A stretch of DNA of 64,000 nucleotides, taken from NCBI RefSeq assembly GCF_004571025.1, contig NZ_SPQT01000003.1, positions 1 to 64,000 on the forward strand. Direction: 5' to 3'. Position numbers and translations under genes: made by a program. Origin of the DNA: Bradyrhizobium niftali (GTDB taxonomy: Bacteria; Pseudomonadota; Alphaproteobacteria; Rhizobiales; Xanthobacteraceae). Positions 43,047 to 53,713 of the stretch are shown in pieces (the stretch's first letter is position 1; the number at the start of each line of letters is the position of its first letter). The notes below the pieces were generated by a model that was not told the DNA's origin, did no database searches, and saw only the letters and a list, made by a program, of their open reading frames with translations.

Positions 43047-44060
43047 TCACTTGGTCGCTTGACGTGTGGTCGCCGGCCGGTGCCGCTTCTTCGGCGGCAT
43101 GGCATAGCCCGGAATGATGGCGCCGGGATAGCAGATCACGAGGCTGGCGAGGCGATGGCCGGCCTGGGCCGCCTCGACCGGCTCGGAACCGGCGAGCCGG
43201 GCCGCGATATAGGCCGCGGCAAAGCTGTCGCCGGCCGCCGTGGTGTCAACGACGGGCTTGGTCATTGGTTCGGCACGGACCTCGCGCGTCCCGCCGGGGA
43301 AGCGCAGCAGGCTGACGGGCTCGGCGAGCCGGAACACCAGCTCGGGGGAAGGAATGCGCGCCATCAGCTGGTCGTGGCTCTCGCCGGGATAGAGCGCGAG
43401 CAGATCCTCGGTCGAGGTCAGCACGATGTCGGCGGTCGCGAACGCCGTGGCGAAGGCCTCGCGGGCGACATCGCGATCAGGCCATCCCCGCGCGCGAAAA
43501 TTGGTGTCGAACACGAAGCGGGTGCCGAGCAGGCGGGCGCGCTTGATCGCCGCGAACAGGCGCTCGCGGCCGGGGGCGTCGTAGATCGAGAGCGTGATCG
43601 CCGAGAGATAGACGATGTCGTAGCTCATCAGCGAGTTGAGCAGCTCGTCCGTCTCCGGCAGGCTCATCAGCTGGCGCGCGGCCGCACTGTCGCGCCAGTG
43701 GAAGAACTGGCGCTCACCCTTCGCGTCCGTCTGGATCATGTAGAGGCCGGGCAGCTTGCCCGGCAACCGCACGACGCGCCTCGTGCCGACGCCCTCGCCG
43801 GTCCAGGCCGCGATCATCTCATCGCTCAAGGCATCGTCGCCGAGCGCGGTGAGATAGTCGACCTTGACCTCGAGCCGCGCCAGATAGACCGCGGTGTTGA
43901 GGGTGTCGCCGCCGAAGCCGCGCGAATAGAGACCGCCGCCCTGCCCGGCGGACTGTCCGGCAGATTGTCCCGCGGAATGTCCTCCTTGGGCCTGCCGGAG
44001 CTCGACCATGCATTCGCCGATGCAAGCAACGCTCGCCATCACCAGATCCACGCTGTTCAT
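43047..44060 (-). CDS. kdgK: 2-dehydro-3-deoxygluconokinase (PfkB family)
   Basis: 337 residues. Ribokinase/PfkB fold with the N-terminal GECMVELRQ, GGDTLNTAVYLARL, and the C-terminal anion-hole and base motif DTTAAGDSFAAAYIAARL. It phosphorylates 2-keto-3-deoxygluconate (or its galacto epimer) with ATP for the aldolase encoded next. A low-complexity stretch of SAGQ repeats (about residues 29-40) is inserted near the N terminus. The start could be M1 (44060) or M8 (44039). denD-like gene upstream ends eight bases before. Confidence 0.92.
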   Translation of the reverse strand: MNSVDLVMASVACIGECMVELRQAQGGHSAGQSAGQSAGQGGGLYSRGFGGDTLNTAVYLARLEVKVDYLTALGDDALSDEMIAAWTGEGVGTRRVVRLPGKLPGLYMIQTDAKGERQFFHWRDSAAARQLMSLPETDELLNSLMSYDIVYLSAITLSIYDAPGRERLFAAIKRARLLGTRFVFDTNFRARGWPDRDVAREAFATAFATADIVLTSTEDLLALYPGESHDQLMARIPSPELVFRLAEPVSLLRFPGGTREVRAEPMTKPVVDTTAAGDSFAAAYIAARLAGSEPVEAAQAGHRLASLVICYPGAIIPGYAMPPKKRHRPATTRQATK

Positions 44061-44068
44061 CGATTGCG

Positions 44069-45055
44069 TCAGGCGACGAAATTGCCGCCGAGCTCGTCTT
44101 CGATGTGAATGCGGATGATATCGTCGAAATTCTTCTCGGCGGTGGTGAAGCCGAGCTCGAGCGACCGCTTTGCGTTGAAGTTGCGCGGCCAGCCACCGAC
44201 GATGCCGACGATGAAGGGATCGGGTTCCCGCTTGATGCGGGCGGCGACCTTTTCGCCGGCAACGCGCTTCAAGGCGGCAATCTGCTCGCCGACGGTTGCC
44301 GACAGGCCCGGCATGGTCAGGTTACGGCGCGGGCCGACGGCGGCGAGGTCCATGGTGCCGGCATGCAGCAGGAAGCCGACGGCCGAACGCGGCGTGGCGT
44401 GCCAGTGGCGGACGTCCTCGGACACCGGGAGGACCGCTTCCTTGCCGGCCAGCGGCTCACGCAGGATGTTGGAAAAGAAGCCCGATGCCGCCTTGTTTGG
44501 CAGGCCGGGCCGGATGCAGATGGTCGGCAGGCGGATGCCGATGCCGTCGAGGAAGCCGCGGCGGGAATAGTCGGCCAGCAGCAGTTCGCCGATCGCCTTC
44601 TGGGTGCCGTAGCTGAGCAGCGGAGTGTGGAAGAACTCGTCGCCGATCGCATCCGGGAACGGGGCACCGAACACGGCGATCGAGGACGTGAACACCACGC
44701 GCGGCTTGTAGCCGCCGCCGACGAGGCGGATCGCGTCGAGCAGCATTCGCGTGCCGTCGAGATTGATGCGGTAGCCCTTGTCGAAATCGAGTTCGGCCTC
44801 GCCCGAGACGATCGCGGCGAGATGGAAGATCGCGTCCGGGCGTCCGGCGATCAGCTTTTCGGCCGCGCCCGGCACGGCGAAATCGCCCGACACCGTCTCG
44901 ACCGGAAAACCGGCCTTCTCCGGCTTCTTGGGCTCGACCACGTCGTGCATGGTCAGCTTGGTGATCTCGCTCTTGCCGAGCCGGCCGTCGCGCAACAGCC
45001 GTTCACAGAATTTGCGGCCGACCATGCCGGCGGCGCCCAGAACCAGAATGTGCAA
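44069..45055 (-). CDS. denD: NAD-dependent epimerase/dehydratase, D-erythronate dehydrogenase-like
   Basis: 328-residue extended SDR. Rossmann motif LGAAGMVGRKF at residues 6-16, catalytic YGTQK (Tyr-x-x-x-Lys, about Y152), HLAAIVSGEAELDFDKGYRINLDGT. The sequence is that of DenD-type enzymes that oxidise D-erythronate (or related four-to-six carbon aldonates) at C2/C3. The start codon is TTG: AAGGAG stands seven bases before it and the Rossmann strand MHILVLG follows at once. It lies between the ABC permease gene and kdgK, so it probably acts on an imported sugar acid. The substrate is not certain. Confidence 0.82.
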   Translation of the reverse strand: MHILVLGAAGMVGRKFCERLLRDGRLGKSEITKLTMHDVVEPKKPEKAGFPVETVSGDFAVPGAAEKLIAGRPDAIFHLAAIVSGEAELDFDKGYRINLDGTRMLLDAIRLVGGGYKPRVVFTSSIAVFGAPFPDAIGDEFFHTPLLSYGTQKAIGELLLADYSRRGFLDGIGIRLPTICIRPGLPNKAASGFFSNILREPLAGKEAVLPVSEDVRHWHATPRSAVGFLLHAGTMDLAAVGPRRNLTMPGLSATVGEQIAALKRVAGEKVAARIKREPDPFIVGIVGGWPRNFNAKRSLELGFTTAEKNFDDIIRIHIEDELGGNFVA

Positions 45056-45119
45056 GAGCCTACTCCTTCTTATTGGCCGGAACGCGCCGCTCCTGACGCG
45101 CCCTCGGCAAGCCCCGCGA

Positions 45120-46043
45120 TCATTCCTTCACGGCGCCGGTCATCGCCGACACATAATGCTCCACGAAGAAGGCGTAAAGGATGACGAGCGGCAGCGAGCC
45201 GGCCAGCGCCCCCGCCATCAGCGAGCCCCAGCGGTAGATGTCACCATCCACGAACTCGTTGACGATCGCGACCGGCACGGTCTTGTTGCTGGTCGACTGC
45301 AGGAAGGTCAGCGCGTAGATGAACTCGTTCCAGCACAGGGTGAAGCAGAAGATGAAGGCCGAGATCAGACCCGGGATTGCGAGCGGCACGACGATCTTGA
45401 TCAGGATCTGCCAACGGCTCGCTCCGTCGATCAGCGCGCATTCCTCGAGCTCGAAGGGGATGGTCTTGAAATAGCCCATCAGCAGCCAGGTCGAGAACGG
45501 GATCAGGATCGTCGGATAGGTCAAGATCAGCGCCAGCGGCGAGTCGAAAAGGCCGTACTGATACACGACGGTGGCGAGCGGGATGAACAGGATCGAAGGC
45601 GGCACGAGATAGGCAAGGAAGATCAGCCCGCCGACGAGATTGGCGCCCTTGTAACGCAACCGCACGATGGCGTAGGCCGCGAACACCGATGCGATGATCG
45701 AGAGCACCGTGGCGCAGATCGCCACGTACATCGTGTTCCAGAGCCAATGCGGATAGTAGCTCTCGAACAGCAGCTTGTAGAAGTGCTTGAAGGTCGGATT
45801 CCAGGTCCAGAACGGATTGAACCTGTCGAGATCGAGCAGCTGCTCGTCCGGCTTCACCGAGGTCAGCGCCATCCAGTAGAACGGGAACAGCAGGACCACG
45901 ACGATGATCGTGAGCGGCAGATAGAGCGTGACCATGCGTCGCGGCACGGACTGGAGATAGCTCATGCCCTCGCTGTGATCGGCGCGCGTCGGCGCCGATA
46001 GCACGGACTTGAGATCGACTTTCGAGGCAGGAAGATCAGTCAT
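45120..46043 (-). CDS. Carbohydrate ABC transporter permease (MalG-like)
   Basis: 307-residue inner-membrane subunit with six transmembrane segments, the first at about residues 36-58 (LYLPLTIIVVVLLFPFYWM). The ATPase-docking EAA loop reads ELEECALIDGASRWQILIKIVVPLAIPG, as in MalG. It overlaps the upstream permease gene by eight bases. Together with that protein it forms the membrane channel of a CUT1 sugar importer. Confidence 0.93.
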   Translation of the reverse strand: MTDLPASKVDLKSVLSAPTRADHSEGMSYLQSVPRRMVTLYLPLTIIVVVLLFPFYWMALTSVKPDEQLLDLDRFNPFWTWNPTFKHFYKLLFESYYPHWLWNTMYVAICATVLSIIASVFAAYAIVRLRYKGANLVGGLIFLAYLVPPSILFIPLATVVYQYGLFDSPLALILTYPTILIPFSTWLLMGYFKTIPFELEECALIDGASRWQILIKIVVPLAIPGLISAFIFCFTLCWNEFIYALTFLQSTSNKTVPVAIVNEFVDGDIYRWGSLMAGALAGSLPLVILYAFFVEHYVSAMTGAVKE

Positions 46044-46986
46044 TGCTTTCTCCCTGTTGCCACTTGCGACGCTGCAGGCCGAACCAGGAGACCATGATCG
46101 CGGCGAGCAGGAACGGAATCATGGCGCTCGAGATCGCGGCGCCCTCGCCGAGCTGTCCCGCGATGATCGCGCGCTGATAGGACAGCGTCGCCATCAGGTG
46201 GGTCGCATTGACCGGGCCGCCGCGCGTCATCGCCCAGATCAGCTGGAAGTCGGTGAAGGTGAACAGCACCGAGAAAGTCATCACCACTGCAATGATCGGC
46301 GTCAGCAGCGGATAGGTAATGAAGCGGAAATTCTGCCAGCGCGTGGCGCCGTCCAGAGTCGCGGCTTCATAGAGCGAGGGCGACACCGTCTGCAGGCCGG
46401 CGAGCAGCGTGATCGCCACGAACGGCACTCCGCGCCAGATATTGGCGAAGATAACGCAGATCCTCGCCCAGGTGGTATCCCCGAGGAAATTGATGTTCTG
46501 GCTGATCAACCCGAGATGCCGCAACGACCATGAGATGATGGAAAACTGAGAGTCGAATATCCACCAGAACGCCAGCGCGGAGAGCACCGTGGGCACGATG
46601 AAGGGGATCAGTACGGCTGCGCGCAGCAGCGCCTTGAACGGCATGTGCTCGTTCAGCAGCAGCGCGAGATAGAGCCCGACCGCGAATTTAACGGCGCTGG
46701 CGACGAAGGTGTAGAGCAGCGTGTTGAACACCGACAGCCAGAAGATGGAATCGTCCCAGAGCCATTCGTAGTTCTCGGTGCCGATGAAGTGCCCGACGCG
46801 GCCGATGCGGGTATCGGTGAAGGACAGCCAGATACCGAGCCCGAGCGGATAGGCCAGGAAGAAGATCAGGAATGCCATGGCCGGCACCATGAACCAGAAG
46901 CCGAGCCAGTTGCGGTTGTGTTTGAGCTGGTCCCAGGCGCCTTGAATCTGCGGCTTGGCGCGGGGAGCAACTGCGATATCGGCCAT
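46036..46986 (-). CDS. Carbohydrate ABC transporter permease (MalF-like)
   Basis: 316 residues from ATG 46986, with AGGGA upstream; a longer frame to 47040 is unlikely. Six transmembrane segments; first helix NWLGFWFMVPAMAFLIFFLAYPLG. EAA loop SLYEAATLDGATRWQNFRFITYPLLTPI is the CUT1 signature. It pairs with the MalG-like permease, the binding protein at 47051 and the ATPase at 48413. Confidence 0.93.
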   Translation of the reverse strand: MADIAVAPRAKPQIQGAWDQLKHNRNWLGFWFMVPAMAFLIFFLAYPLGLGIWLSFTDTRIGRVGHFIGTENYEWLWDDSIFWLSVFNTLLYTFVASAVKFAVGLYLALLLNEHMPFKALLRAAVLIPFIVPTVLSALAFWWIFDSQFSIISWSLRHLGLISQNINFLGDTTWARICVIFANIWRGVPFVAITLLAGLQTVSPSLYEAATLDGATRWQNFRFITYPLLTPIIAVVMTFSVLFTFTDFQLIWAMTRGGPVNATHLMATLSYQRAIIAGQLGEGAAISSAMIPFLLAAIMVSWFGLQRRKWQQGESND

Positions 46987-47050
46987 GCTCGGATCCCTGA
47001 TCGGAGTGTTGATGAGTGGGTGGCCGGCGAGACCACCCACTCCGCGACGG

Positions 47051-48370
47051 CTAACGATAGATGCGCTTCAACTGGCGCTCGGCTTCCGCCATTGAGCCCT
47101 TCACATCCTTGGTGCCGGTGCAATAGTTGGCGAACATGTCGACGACGATGAAGTCGGCGATTGCGGTTGCCGCCTTCTCGCCCACGGTGCCGATGCCCGA
47201 GGCCGGCAACGTACGCTTGGACGCCTGCGCGAACACGGCGTTCTTGGGATCCGCAGTCCAGACCGGCGCCGTCTCATAGGCGTTCAAGGTCTGCGTCAGA
47301 TAGCCCTGCGCACCGCTCAACCACTTCTCGTAGTTCTCCTTTTCCAGCATGAAGGCGATGAAGGCCTTCGCTGCGTTCGGATATTTTGTGAAGTTGAACG
47401 CGAGGATGGGCAGCGCAAGCTGCAATTCGGTCGGCTTGCCGATCGGACCCACCGGCCACAGGGCGTGATAGGTGTCCTCGGTCAGCTCCTTCTTGCTCGG
47501 ATCGGTCTTGGCCCCCACGTAGATCGAGATGCCGTTGGCCGTGCAATAGAGTTCGCCAGCCAGGTACGCCTTGTTGTTGGAGGAATCGTTCCATGACGGC
47601 GTACCCGGGATGAAGGTCTCGTAAAGCGCCTTGCAATACTCCAGCGCCTTCGCCGTCTCCGGCGAATTGATGATGACCTTGTCGTTCTGGTCGACCGTGT
47701 AGGCGCCGTGCCCCCACAGCACCCAGTGCAGCCACGAATTGCCGTCGCCCGACGCGTGACCGAGAGCGAAGCCGGCCGGGGTGTTGTTTGCCTTGAGGGC
47801 CTTGCACATCTCGAGGAAGCCGGGGAAATCCTTCGGGAACTCCTTGAAGCCCGCCTTGTCGAGTGCCGACTTGCGGTAGGTCATGTAACCGCCGTTGGTC
47901 GCCACGGGGATGCCGAGCCAGTCGTCGCCGAGCTTGCAGGTCTTGGCGGCCGCATCAGTCCAGCCGCCATACTTCTTGCCGAGATAATCGGCGACGTCGT
48001 TCATCTTGAGCACTTTGGTGGGGAAGAGCTGCGGCAGCGTGTGCAAGCCCCAGGCGAGATCGAGCCCGGAGCCGGTATTGGCCGCAACGGAGGCCTTCGG
48101 CTGCACGTCCTCGAAAGACTCGCTGAACACGTTCATCTCGGTGCCGGTCGCGGTCTTGAACGCCGCGACCATGGCGTTGAATGCTTCGTCCTCCTGCGGC
48201 ACGAAGCGCTTCCAGCGCATCACCGTCAGCTTGGCGCCGGACTCCGCCTTCCACGGCGAGTCCGCCGCCCAAGCCCTTGCGAAGTCGAACAGTGCCGGCC
48301 CGGTCAGTGCGCCGGTGGCAGCCAGAGCCGTTCCGCCTTGAAGCAGAGCCCGGCGGGTAAAGTCTTGCAT
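47051..48370 (-). CDS. Sugar ABC transporter substrate-binding protein (CUT1)
   Basis: 439 residues. Twin-arginine type signal FTRRALLQGGTALAATGALTG with cleavage near ARAWAA, then LTVMRWKRFVPQEDEAFNAMVAAFKTATG as in extracellular solute-binding family 1. It captures the sugar or sugar acid in the periplasm. GGGAGGACGAC precedes the ATG. It is the second gene of the transporter unit, after the ATPase. Confidence 0.92.
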   Translation of the reverse strand: MQDFTRRALLQGGTALAATGALTGPALFDFARAWAADSPWKAESGAKLTVMRWKRFVPQEDEAFNAMVAAFKTATGTEMNVFSESFEDVQPKASVAANTGSGLDLAWGLHTLPQLFPTKVLKMNDVADYLGKKYGGWTDAAAKTCKLGDDWLGIPVATNGGYMTYRKSALDKAGFKEFPKDFPGFLEMCKALKANNTPAGFALGHASGDGNSWLHWVLWGHGAYTVDQNDKVIINSPETAKALEYCKALYETFIPGTPSWNDSSNNKAYLAGELYCTANGISIYVGAKTDPSKKELTEDTYHALWPVGPIGKPTELQLALPILAFNFTKYPNAAKAFIAFMLEKENYEKWLSGAQGYLTQTLNAYETAPVWTADPKNAVFAQASKRTLPASGIGTVGEKAATAIADFIVVDMFANYCTGTKDVKGSMAEAERQLKRIYR

Positions 48371-48412
48371 GTCGTCCTCCCTGTGATGCTTTTTCTTGTC
48401 TTACGTCTTGGG

Positions 48413-49480
<1,068 letters not shown>

Positions 49481-49625
49481 CTAGCTCCCTCCTCGAAAGT
49501 CCACGGCGCCTCGCGCCGTGACCGTCTTGTTTTTTCTGAACTTCGCCGAACGAAGCCCGGTCTTAACAGGCGACATTGTCGGCAGTTTGTGCGGTTTTGG
49601 CAATTTGTCTTTGGTTAGTCGTTGC

Positions 49626-49639
49626 TGGTAGCGCTGTCA
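49626..49639. promoter_or_regulatory. LacI-type operator in the lacI/ABC divergent region
   Basis: TGGTAGCGCTGTCA has the LacI-family centre (AGCGCT) with TG and CA ends; two positions per arm are not symmetric. It sits 42 bases before the lacI start and about 145 before the ATPase start. A closely related site is at 50753..50766. Confidence 0.6.
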
Positions 49640-49680
49640 ACGTTCCTTTGTTTGCGACAATGACTGTGTTAAGAGCAGCA

Positions 49681-50781
49681 ATGGGTCGAAAACGCACCAA
49701 GTCAGGCAAAATCCGGCTGGCGGAAGTCGCCGAGCTTGCCGGCGTCAGCCCGATCACGGCGTCCCGCTTCTTCCGTAATCCCGAGGCGCTCTCGGTCGCC
49801 AAGCGGACGCGGGTCGAGAGCGCGGCCAAGGAGCTCGGCTATGTGCCGAACCTGGCGGCACGCGCGCTCGCCTCGCAACGCACCGAGGTGATCGGTGTCT
49901 TGATTCCGTCACTGACCAACAACGTATTTTCCGACGTGCTGCGCGGCATCTATGACGCCTCCGAAGGCGGCCGTTACTCGATCCAGCTGTCCAACACCCG
50001 CTACAGCATCCTCCAGGAGGAGAAGCTGCTGCGCCTGTTTCTTGCGCAGAAGCCGGCCGGGCTGATCGTCACCGGCATCGACCAGACCGAGGAATCGCGC
50101 GCGATGCTGGAGGCGGCCGACTGCCCGATCGTGCAGATCATGGAGATCGGCCCCAATCCGGTCGACATGATGATCGGCTTTTCCCACTATGAGGCAGCGC
50201 GCGCAGCGATTGCCCACCTGTTCGGGCAAGGTCACCGCAAGGTCGGATTCGTCGGCGCGCGCATGGACCCGCGGGTGCAGCGGCGGCTGGACGGCTACGT
50301 CTCGGCCATGAAGGACGCCTCCCTGTTCGAGCAACGCCTCGTCGTCACGACCGCGACGCCGACATCCGTGACGCTCGGCGGCGCCCTGTTCACCGACCTC
50401 CTGGCACGCGAGCCCGACCTCGATGCGGTGTTCTGCGCCAACGACGACCTCGCGCTCGGCGTGCTGTTCGAATGCCGGCGCCGGGAGATCGCAGTCCCCG
50501 AGCAGATCGCCATCGTCGGCTTCAACGACCTCGAATTCATGGCCTCCGCCGTCCCCACACTCACCAGCGTGCGCACCAACCGCTACGAGATGGGCAGGAC
50601 GGCTGCCACCATGCTGATCGAGGCGATCGACGGACGGCGCCCGGAGCAGCCGGTGCTCGATCTCGGCTTCAAGGTAATCGAGCGGCAAAGCTCGTCGGCG
50701 CGGCGTTCGGACAGCAGGCCGGCCGCGTCAGGTGCGGGCACGGCGAACAAAATGGTAGCGTTACCAAGTAGCCATGACTAA
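49681..50781 (+). CDS. LacI-family transcriptional regulator
   Basis: 366 residues. Helix-turn-helix RLAEVAELAGVSPITASRFFRNPEALS and hinge LGYVPNLAARALAS are those of the LacI/GalR family, followed by a periplasmic-binding-type effector domain (about 60-335). The subgroup with ITASRF..P is typically the gluconate/sugar acid regulators (GntR of the LacI family). The ATG at 49681 is chosen because the DNA-binding domain then starts normally. It sits between the transporter/kdgK/eda operon and the dehydratase operon and probably represses both; the effector is probably the sugar acid or KDG(P). Confidence 0.9.
   Translation: MGRKRTKSGKIRLAEVAELAGVSPITASRFFRNPEALSVAKRTRVESAAKELGYVPNLAARALASQRTEVIGVLIPSLTNNVFSDVLRGIYDASEGGRYSIQLSNTRYSILQEEKLLRLFLAQKPAGLIVTGIDQTEESRAMLEAADCPIVQIMEIGPNPVDMMIGFSHYEAARAAIAHLFGQGHRKVGFVGARMDPRVQRRLDGYVSAMKDASLFEQRLVVTTATPTSVTLGGALFTDLLAREPDLDAVFCANDDLALGVLFECRRREIAVPEQIAIVGFNDLEFMASAVPTLTSVRTNRYEMGRTAATMLIEAIDGRRPEQPVLDLGFKVIERQSSSARRSDSRPAASGAGTANKMVALPSSHD
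50753..50766. promoter_or_regulatory. LacI-type operator inside the 3' end of lacI
   Basis: TGGTA-GCGT-TACCA is a near-perfect palindrome with five-base arms. It lies within the last ten codons of lacI and 148 bases before the dehydratase start, so it can control the downstream dehydratase/SDR operon. Confidence 0.65.
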
Positions 50782-50913
50782 TATCGGAATTGTGAGGAAA
50801 CGCCCCGCCAGCGGGAAGGCAGATCATCGCTCGCGCCGCTGGGCATCGCACAAGCCGACACCCCAAAACTGACGAAGACCGACGCCAGTGCGTTTGCATT
50901 GCAGGAGAACCCG

Positions 50914-52743
50914 ATGACAAAAAGGCCAACCAATGGGCACGCGCCCGCCGGCAACGGCGCCCGCCGCCACCTTCGCTCGCAGGAATGGTTCAACAACCCG
51001 CATAATCCGGGCATGACCGCGCTCTATATGGAGCGCTATCTGAACTACGGCCTCACCCGCGCCGAGCTGCAGTCCGGCAAGCCGATCATCGGCATCGCCC
51101 AGACCGGCAACGACCTCTCCCCTTGCAACCGCCACCATATCGAACTCGCCCACCGCGTCCGCGAAGGCATCCGCGAGGCCGGCGGCATTGCGATGGAATT
51201 CCCGACCCATCCGATCCAGGAGACCGGCAAGCGGCCGACCGCCGCTCTGGACCGTAACCTTGCCTATCTCGGCCTCGTCGAAATCCTCTACGGCTATCCG
51301 CTCGACGGCGTGGTGCTGACCACCGGCTGCGACAAAACCACGCCGGCCTGCATGATGGCGGCGGCGACCGTGAACCTGCCCGCGATCGTGCTGTCGGGCG
51401 GCCCGATGCTGAACGGCTGGCATGCCGGCGAGCGCACCGGCTCCGGCACCATCGTCTGGAAGTCGCGCGAGCGGCTCGCCGCCGGCGAGATCGACTATGA
51501 AGAGTTCATGGAGATCGTGGCGTCCTCGGCGCCCTCGGTCGGCCATTGCAACACCATGGGCACCGCCTCGACCATGAACGGCCTTGCCGAAGCGCTCGGC
51601 TTCTCGCTGCCGGGCTGTGCGGCGATCCCCGCCCCCTATCGCGAGCGCGGCCAGATCTCCTACGAGACCGGAAAACGCATCGTCGAGATGGTCTGGGAGG
51701 ACCTCAAGCCCTCGGACATCCTGACCCGCAAGGCGTTCGAGAACTGCATCGTGATCAACTCTGCGATCGGCGGCTCGACCAACGCGCCGATCCACATCAA
51801 CGCGCTGGCGCGTCACATCGGCGTCGAGCTGTCGATCGACGACTGGCAGAAGGTCGGCCACGACGTGCCGCTGCTGGTCAACATGCAGCCGGCCGGCTTC
51901 TATCTCGGCGAGGAATTCCACCGCGCCGGCGGCGTGCCGGCCGTGGTGCGCGAATTGATGAAGCACAAGCGCATCCATGAGGACGCCCTCACCGTCAACG
52001 GCCGCGGCATCGGCGAGAATTGCAAGAACGCGCCGGTCCCCGACAACGATGTGATCTGGGCCTACGACAAGCCGATGGTGAAGGACGCCGGCTTCCTGGT
52101 GCTGAAGGGCAATCTGTTCGATTCCGCGATCATGAAGACCAGCGTGATCTCCAAGGAATTCCGCGACCGCTATCTCAGCAACCCGAAGGACCTCAACGCC
52201 TTCGAAGGCCGCGCCATCGTGTTCGAGGGTCCGGAGGATTATCACGCGCGGATCGACGATTCCTCGCTCGATATCGACGAGCGCTGCGTGCTGTTCATCC
52301 GCGGCACCGGGCCGATCGGCTATCCCGGCGGCGCCGAGGTCGTGAACATGCAGCCGCCGGCGGCCCTGATCAAGCGCGGCATCCACTCCCTGCCCTGCAT
52401 CGGCGACGGCCGGCAGTCGGGCACCTCGGGCTCGCCCTCGATCCTCAACGCCTCGCCCGAAGCCGCGGCCAATGGCGGCCTCGCGATCCTCAAGACCGGC
52501 GACAAGGTCCGCATCGACCTCAACAAGGGCAGCGCCAACATCCTGATCTCGGACGAGGAGCTGAAGCAGCGCCACGCCGAGCTCAAGGCCAATGGCGGCT
52601 TCAAGCATCCGCCGAACCAGACGCCGTGGCAGGAGATCTACCGCAACACCGTCGGCCAGCAATCGACCGGCGCCTGCATGGAGCTCGCCACCCGTTACCA
52701 GAACGTCGCCGGCGCGTTTGGCGTGGCGCGGGATAATCACTGA
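50914..52743 (+). CDS. IlvD/Edd-family sugar acid dehydratase
   Basis: 609-residue iron-sulfur dehydratase. Cluster cysteines lie in [15 protein letters not shown] and [35 protein letters not shown] and the SGTSGSP block near residues 505-511 are also conserved. Length and motifs fit the pentonate/hexonate branch (L-arabonate, D-xylonate, D-galactonate dehydratases) more than dihydroxy-acid dehydratase. It forms a 2-keto-3-deoxy sugar acid, matching kdgK and eda on the other strand. ATG 50914 with GCAGGAG upstream. First gene of the plus-strand half of the regulon. Exact substrate unknown. Confidence 0.9.
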   Translation: MTKRPTNGHAPAGNGARRHLRSQEWFNNPHNPGMTALYMERYLNYGLTRAELQSGKPIIGIAQTGNDLSPCNRHHIELAHRVREGIREAGGIAMEFPTHPIQETGKRPTAALDRNLAYLGLVEILYGYPLDGVVLTTGCDKTTPACMMAAATVNLPAIVLSGGPMLNGWHAGERTGSGTIVWKSRERLAAGEIDYEEFMEIVASSAPSVGHCNTMGTASTMNGLAEALGFSLPGCAAIPAPYRERGQISYETGKRIVEMVWEDLKPSDILTRKAFENCIVINSAIGGSTNAPIHINALARHIGVELSIDDWQKVGHDVPLLVNMQPAGFYLGEEFHRAGGVPAVVRELMKHKRIHEDALTVNGRGIGENCKNAPVPDNDVIWAYDKPMVKDAGFLVLKGNLFDSAIMKTSVISKEFRDRYLSNPKDLNAFEGRAIVFEGPEDYHARIDDSSLDIDERCVLFIRGTGPIGYPGGAEVVNMQPPAALIKRGIHSLPCIGDGRQSGTSGSPSILNASPEAAANGGLAILKTGDKVRIDLNKGSANILISDEELKQRHAELKANGGFKHPPNQTPWQEIYRNTVGQQSTGACMELATRYQNVAGAFGVARDNH

Positions 52744-52753
52744 GTTAGGCACA

Positions 52754-52829
52754 CGTAGCCCGGGTGAGCGAAGCGACACCCGGGACGTCCGCTCCCGGAT
52801 GTCGCGCTTGCGCGCTCATCCGGGCTACG
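52754..52829. repeat. Dispersed repeat, CGTAGCCCGG type
   Basis: Outer arms CGTAGCCCGG (52754-52763) and CCGGGCTACG (52820-52829); two inner hairpins, one with arms CCCGGGTG/CACCCGGG and one with arms CCGGATG/CATCCGG. It occupies most of the gap between the dehydratase and SDR genes. The window begins with the end of another copy. Confidence 0.75.
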
Positions 52830-52858
52830 GCACCGAGCAAATCGAGGAGAACAAGAAA

Positions 52859-53590
52859 ATGGCAGACCGCCTCAAGGGAAAGCGCGCCGTCATCACGGCT
52901 GCGGCAGCAGGCATCGGGCGCGCATGCGCGATCGCATTCGCGCGTGAAGGCGCAACCGTCATCGCCACCGACATCAACGAGGCCGGCATCGCAGGCCTGA
53001 CGAAGGAAGGCATCGCCGAGGTCGCCAAGCTCGACGTCCGCAACACCGCCGACGTCAATGCATTCGCCAAGCGCGTCGGCAAGATCGACATCCTGCTCAA
53101 TGCGGCGGGCTTCGTGCACCACGGCACTATCCTGGAATGTTCGGAAGAGGATTTTGATTTCTCGTTCGACCTCAACGTCAAGTCGATTCACCGGACCATC
53201 AAGGCGTTCCTGCCCGAGATGCTGGCGGGCGGCGGCGGCAGCATCGTCAACATCTCGTCCTGCGCCGCGCTGCGGCCGCCGGCCAACCGCTACGTCTACA
53301 GCTCATCGAAGGCGGCGGTGTCGCTGCTGACGCGCGCGGTGGCGCTCGACTTCATCACCAAGGGCATCCGCTGCAACTCGATCTGCCCCGGCACCGTCGA
53401 GACGCCCTCGATGCTCGACCGCGCCGCCGCGCAAGGGCCGCAGGGCAAGGAGATGTTCGTCTCCCGCCAGAAGATGGGCCGGCTCGGCACCGCCGACGAA
53501 ATCGCGTCCATGGCGGTCTATCTCGGCAGTGACGAGAGCGCATTCACCACCGGCGTCGACCTCGTCGTCGACGGCGGCTACATGCTCTGA
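52859..53590 (+). CDS. Short-chain dehydrogenase/reductase (SDR) of a sugar acid pathway
   Basis: 243-residue classical SDR. NAD-binding TAAAAGIGRACA (about 14-25) with Asp of TDINEAG favouring NAD over NADP, LNAAGF, SISS-type Ser in NISSCAA, catalytic YSSSK, and a closing VDGGYML. The family includes 2-keto-3-deoxy-L-fuconate dehydrogenases and mammalian DHRS6, and the start KGKRAVITAAAAGIGRA is typical of it. GAGGAG precedes the ATG at 52859. Operon context suggests oxidation of a sugar acid or its 2-keto-3-deoxy product. Confidence 0.85.
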   Translation: MADRLKGKRAVITAAAAGIGRACAIAFAREGATVIATDINEAGIAGLTKEGIAEVAKLDVRNTADVNAFAKRVGKIDILLNAAGFVHHGTILECSEEDFDFSFDLNVKSIHRTIKAFLPEMLAGGGGSIVNISSCAALRPPANRYVYSSSKAAVSLLTRAVALDFITKGIRCNSICPGTVETPSMLDRAAAQGPQGKEMFVSRQKMGRLGTADEIASMAVYLGSDESAFTTGVDLVVDGGYML

Positions 53591-53593
53591 TCA

Positions 53594-53693
53594 CTCCTCA
53601 TCCCGAGGAGGCGCGACAGCGCCGTCTCGAGGGATGGGCCACGGGCTTCATGATTCGAGACGCGCGCCAAGTGCGCGCTCCTCACCGTGAGGG
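53594..53693. repeat. Dispersed repeat of the CGAGACGC family
   Basis: Shares CGAGACGC, GCGCGCTCCTCA and TGAGG elements with the repeat at 24895..25003 and contains several small hairpins (for example GCGCGC/GCGCGC around CAAGT). It fills the gap between the two SDR genes. Confidence 0.6.
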
Positions 53694-53713
53694 ACAGATA
53701 GAGGGATTTGTCG

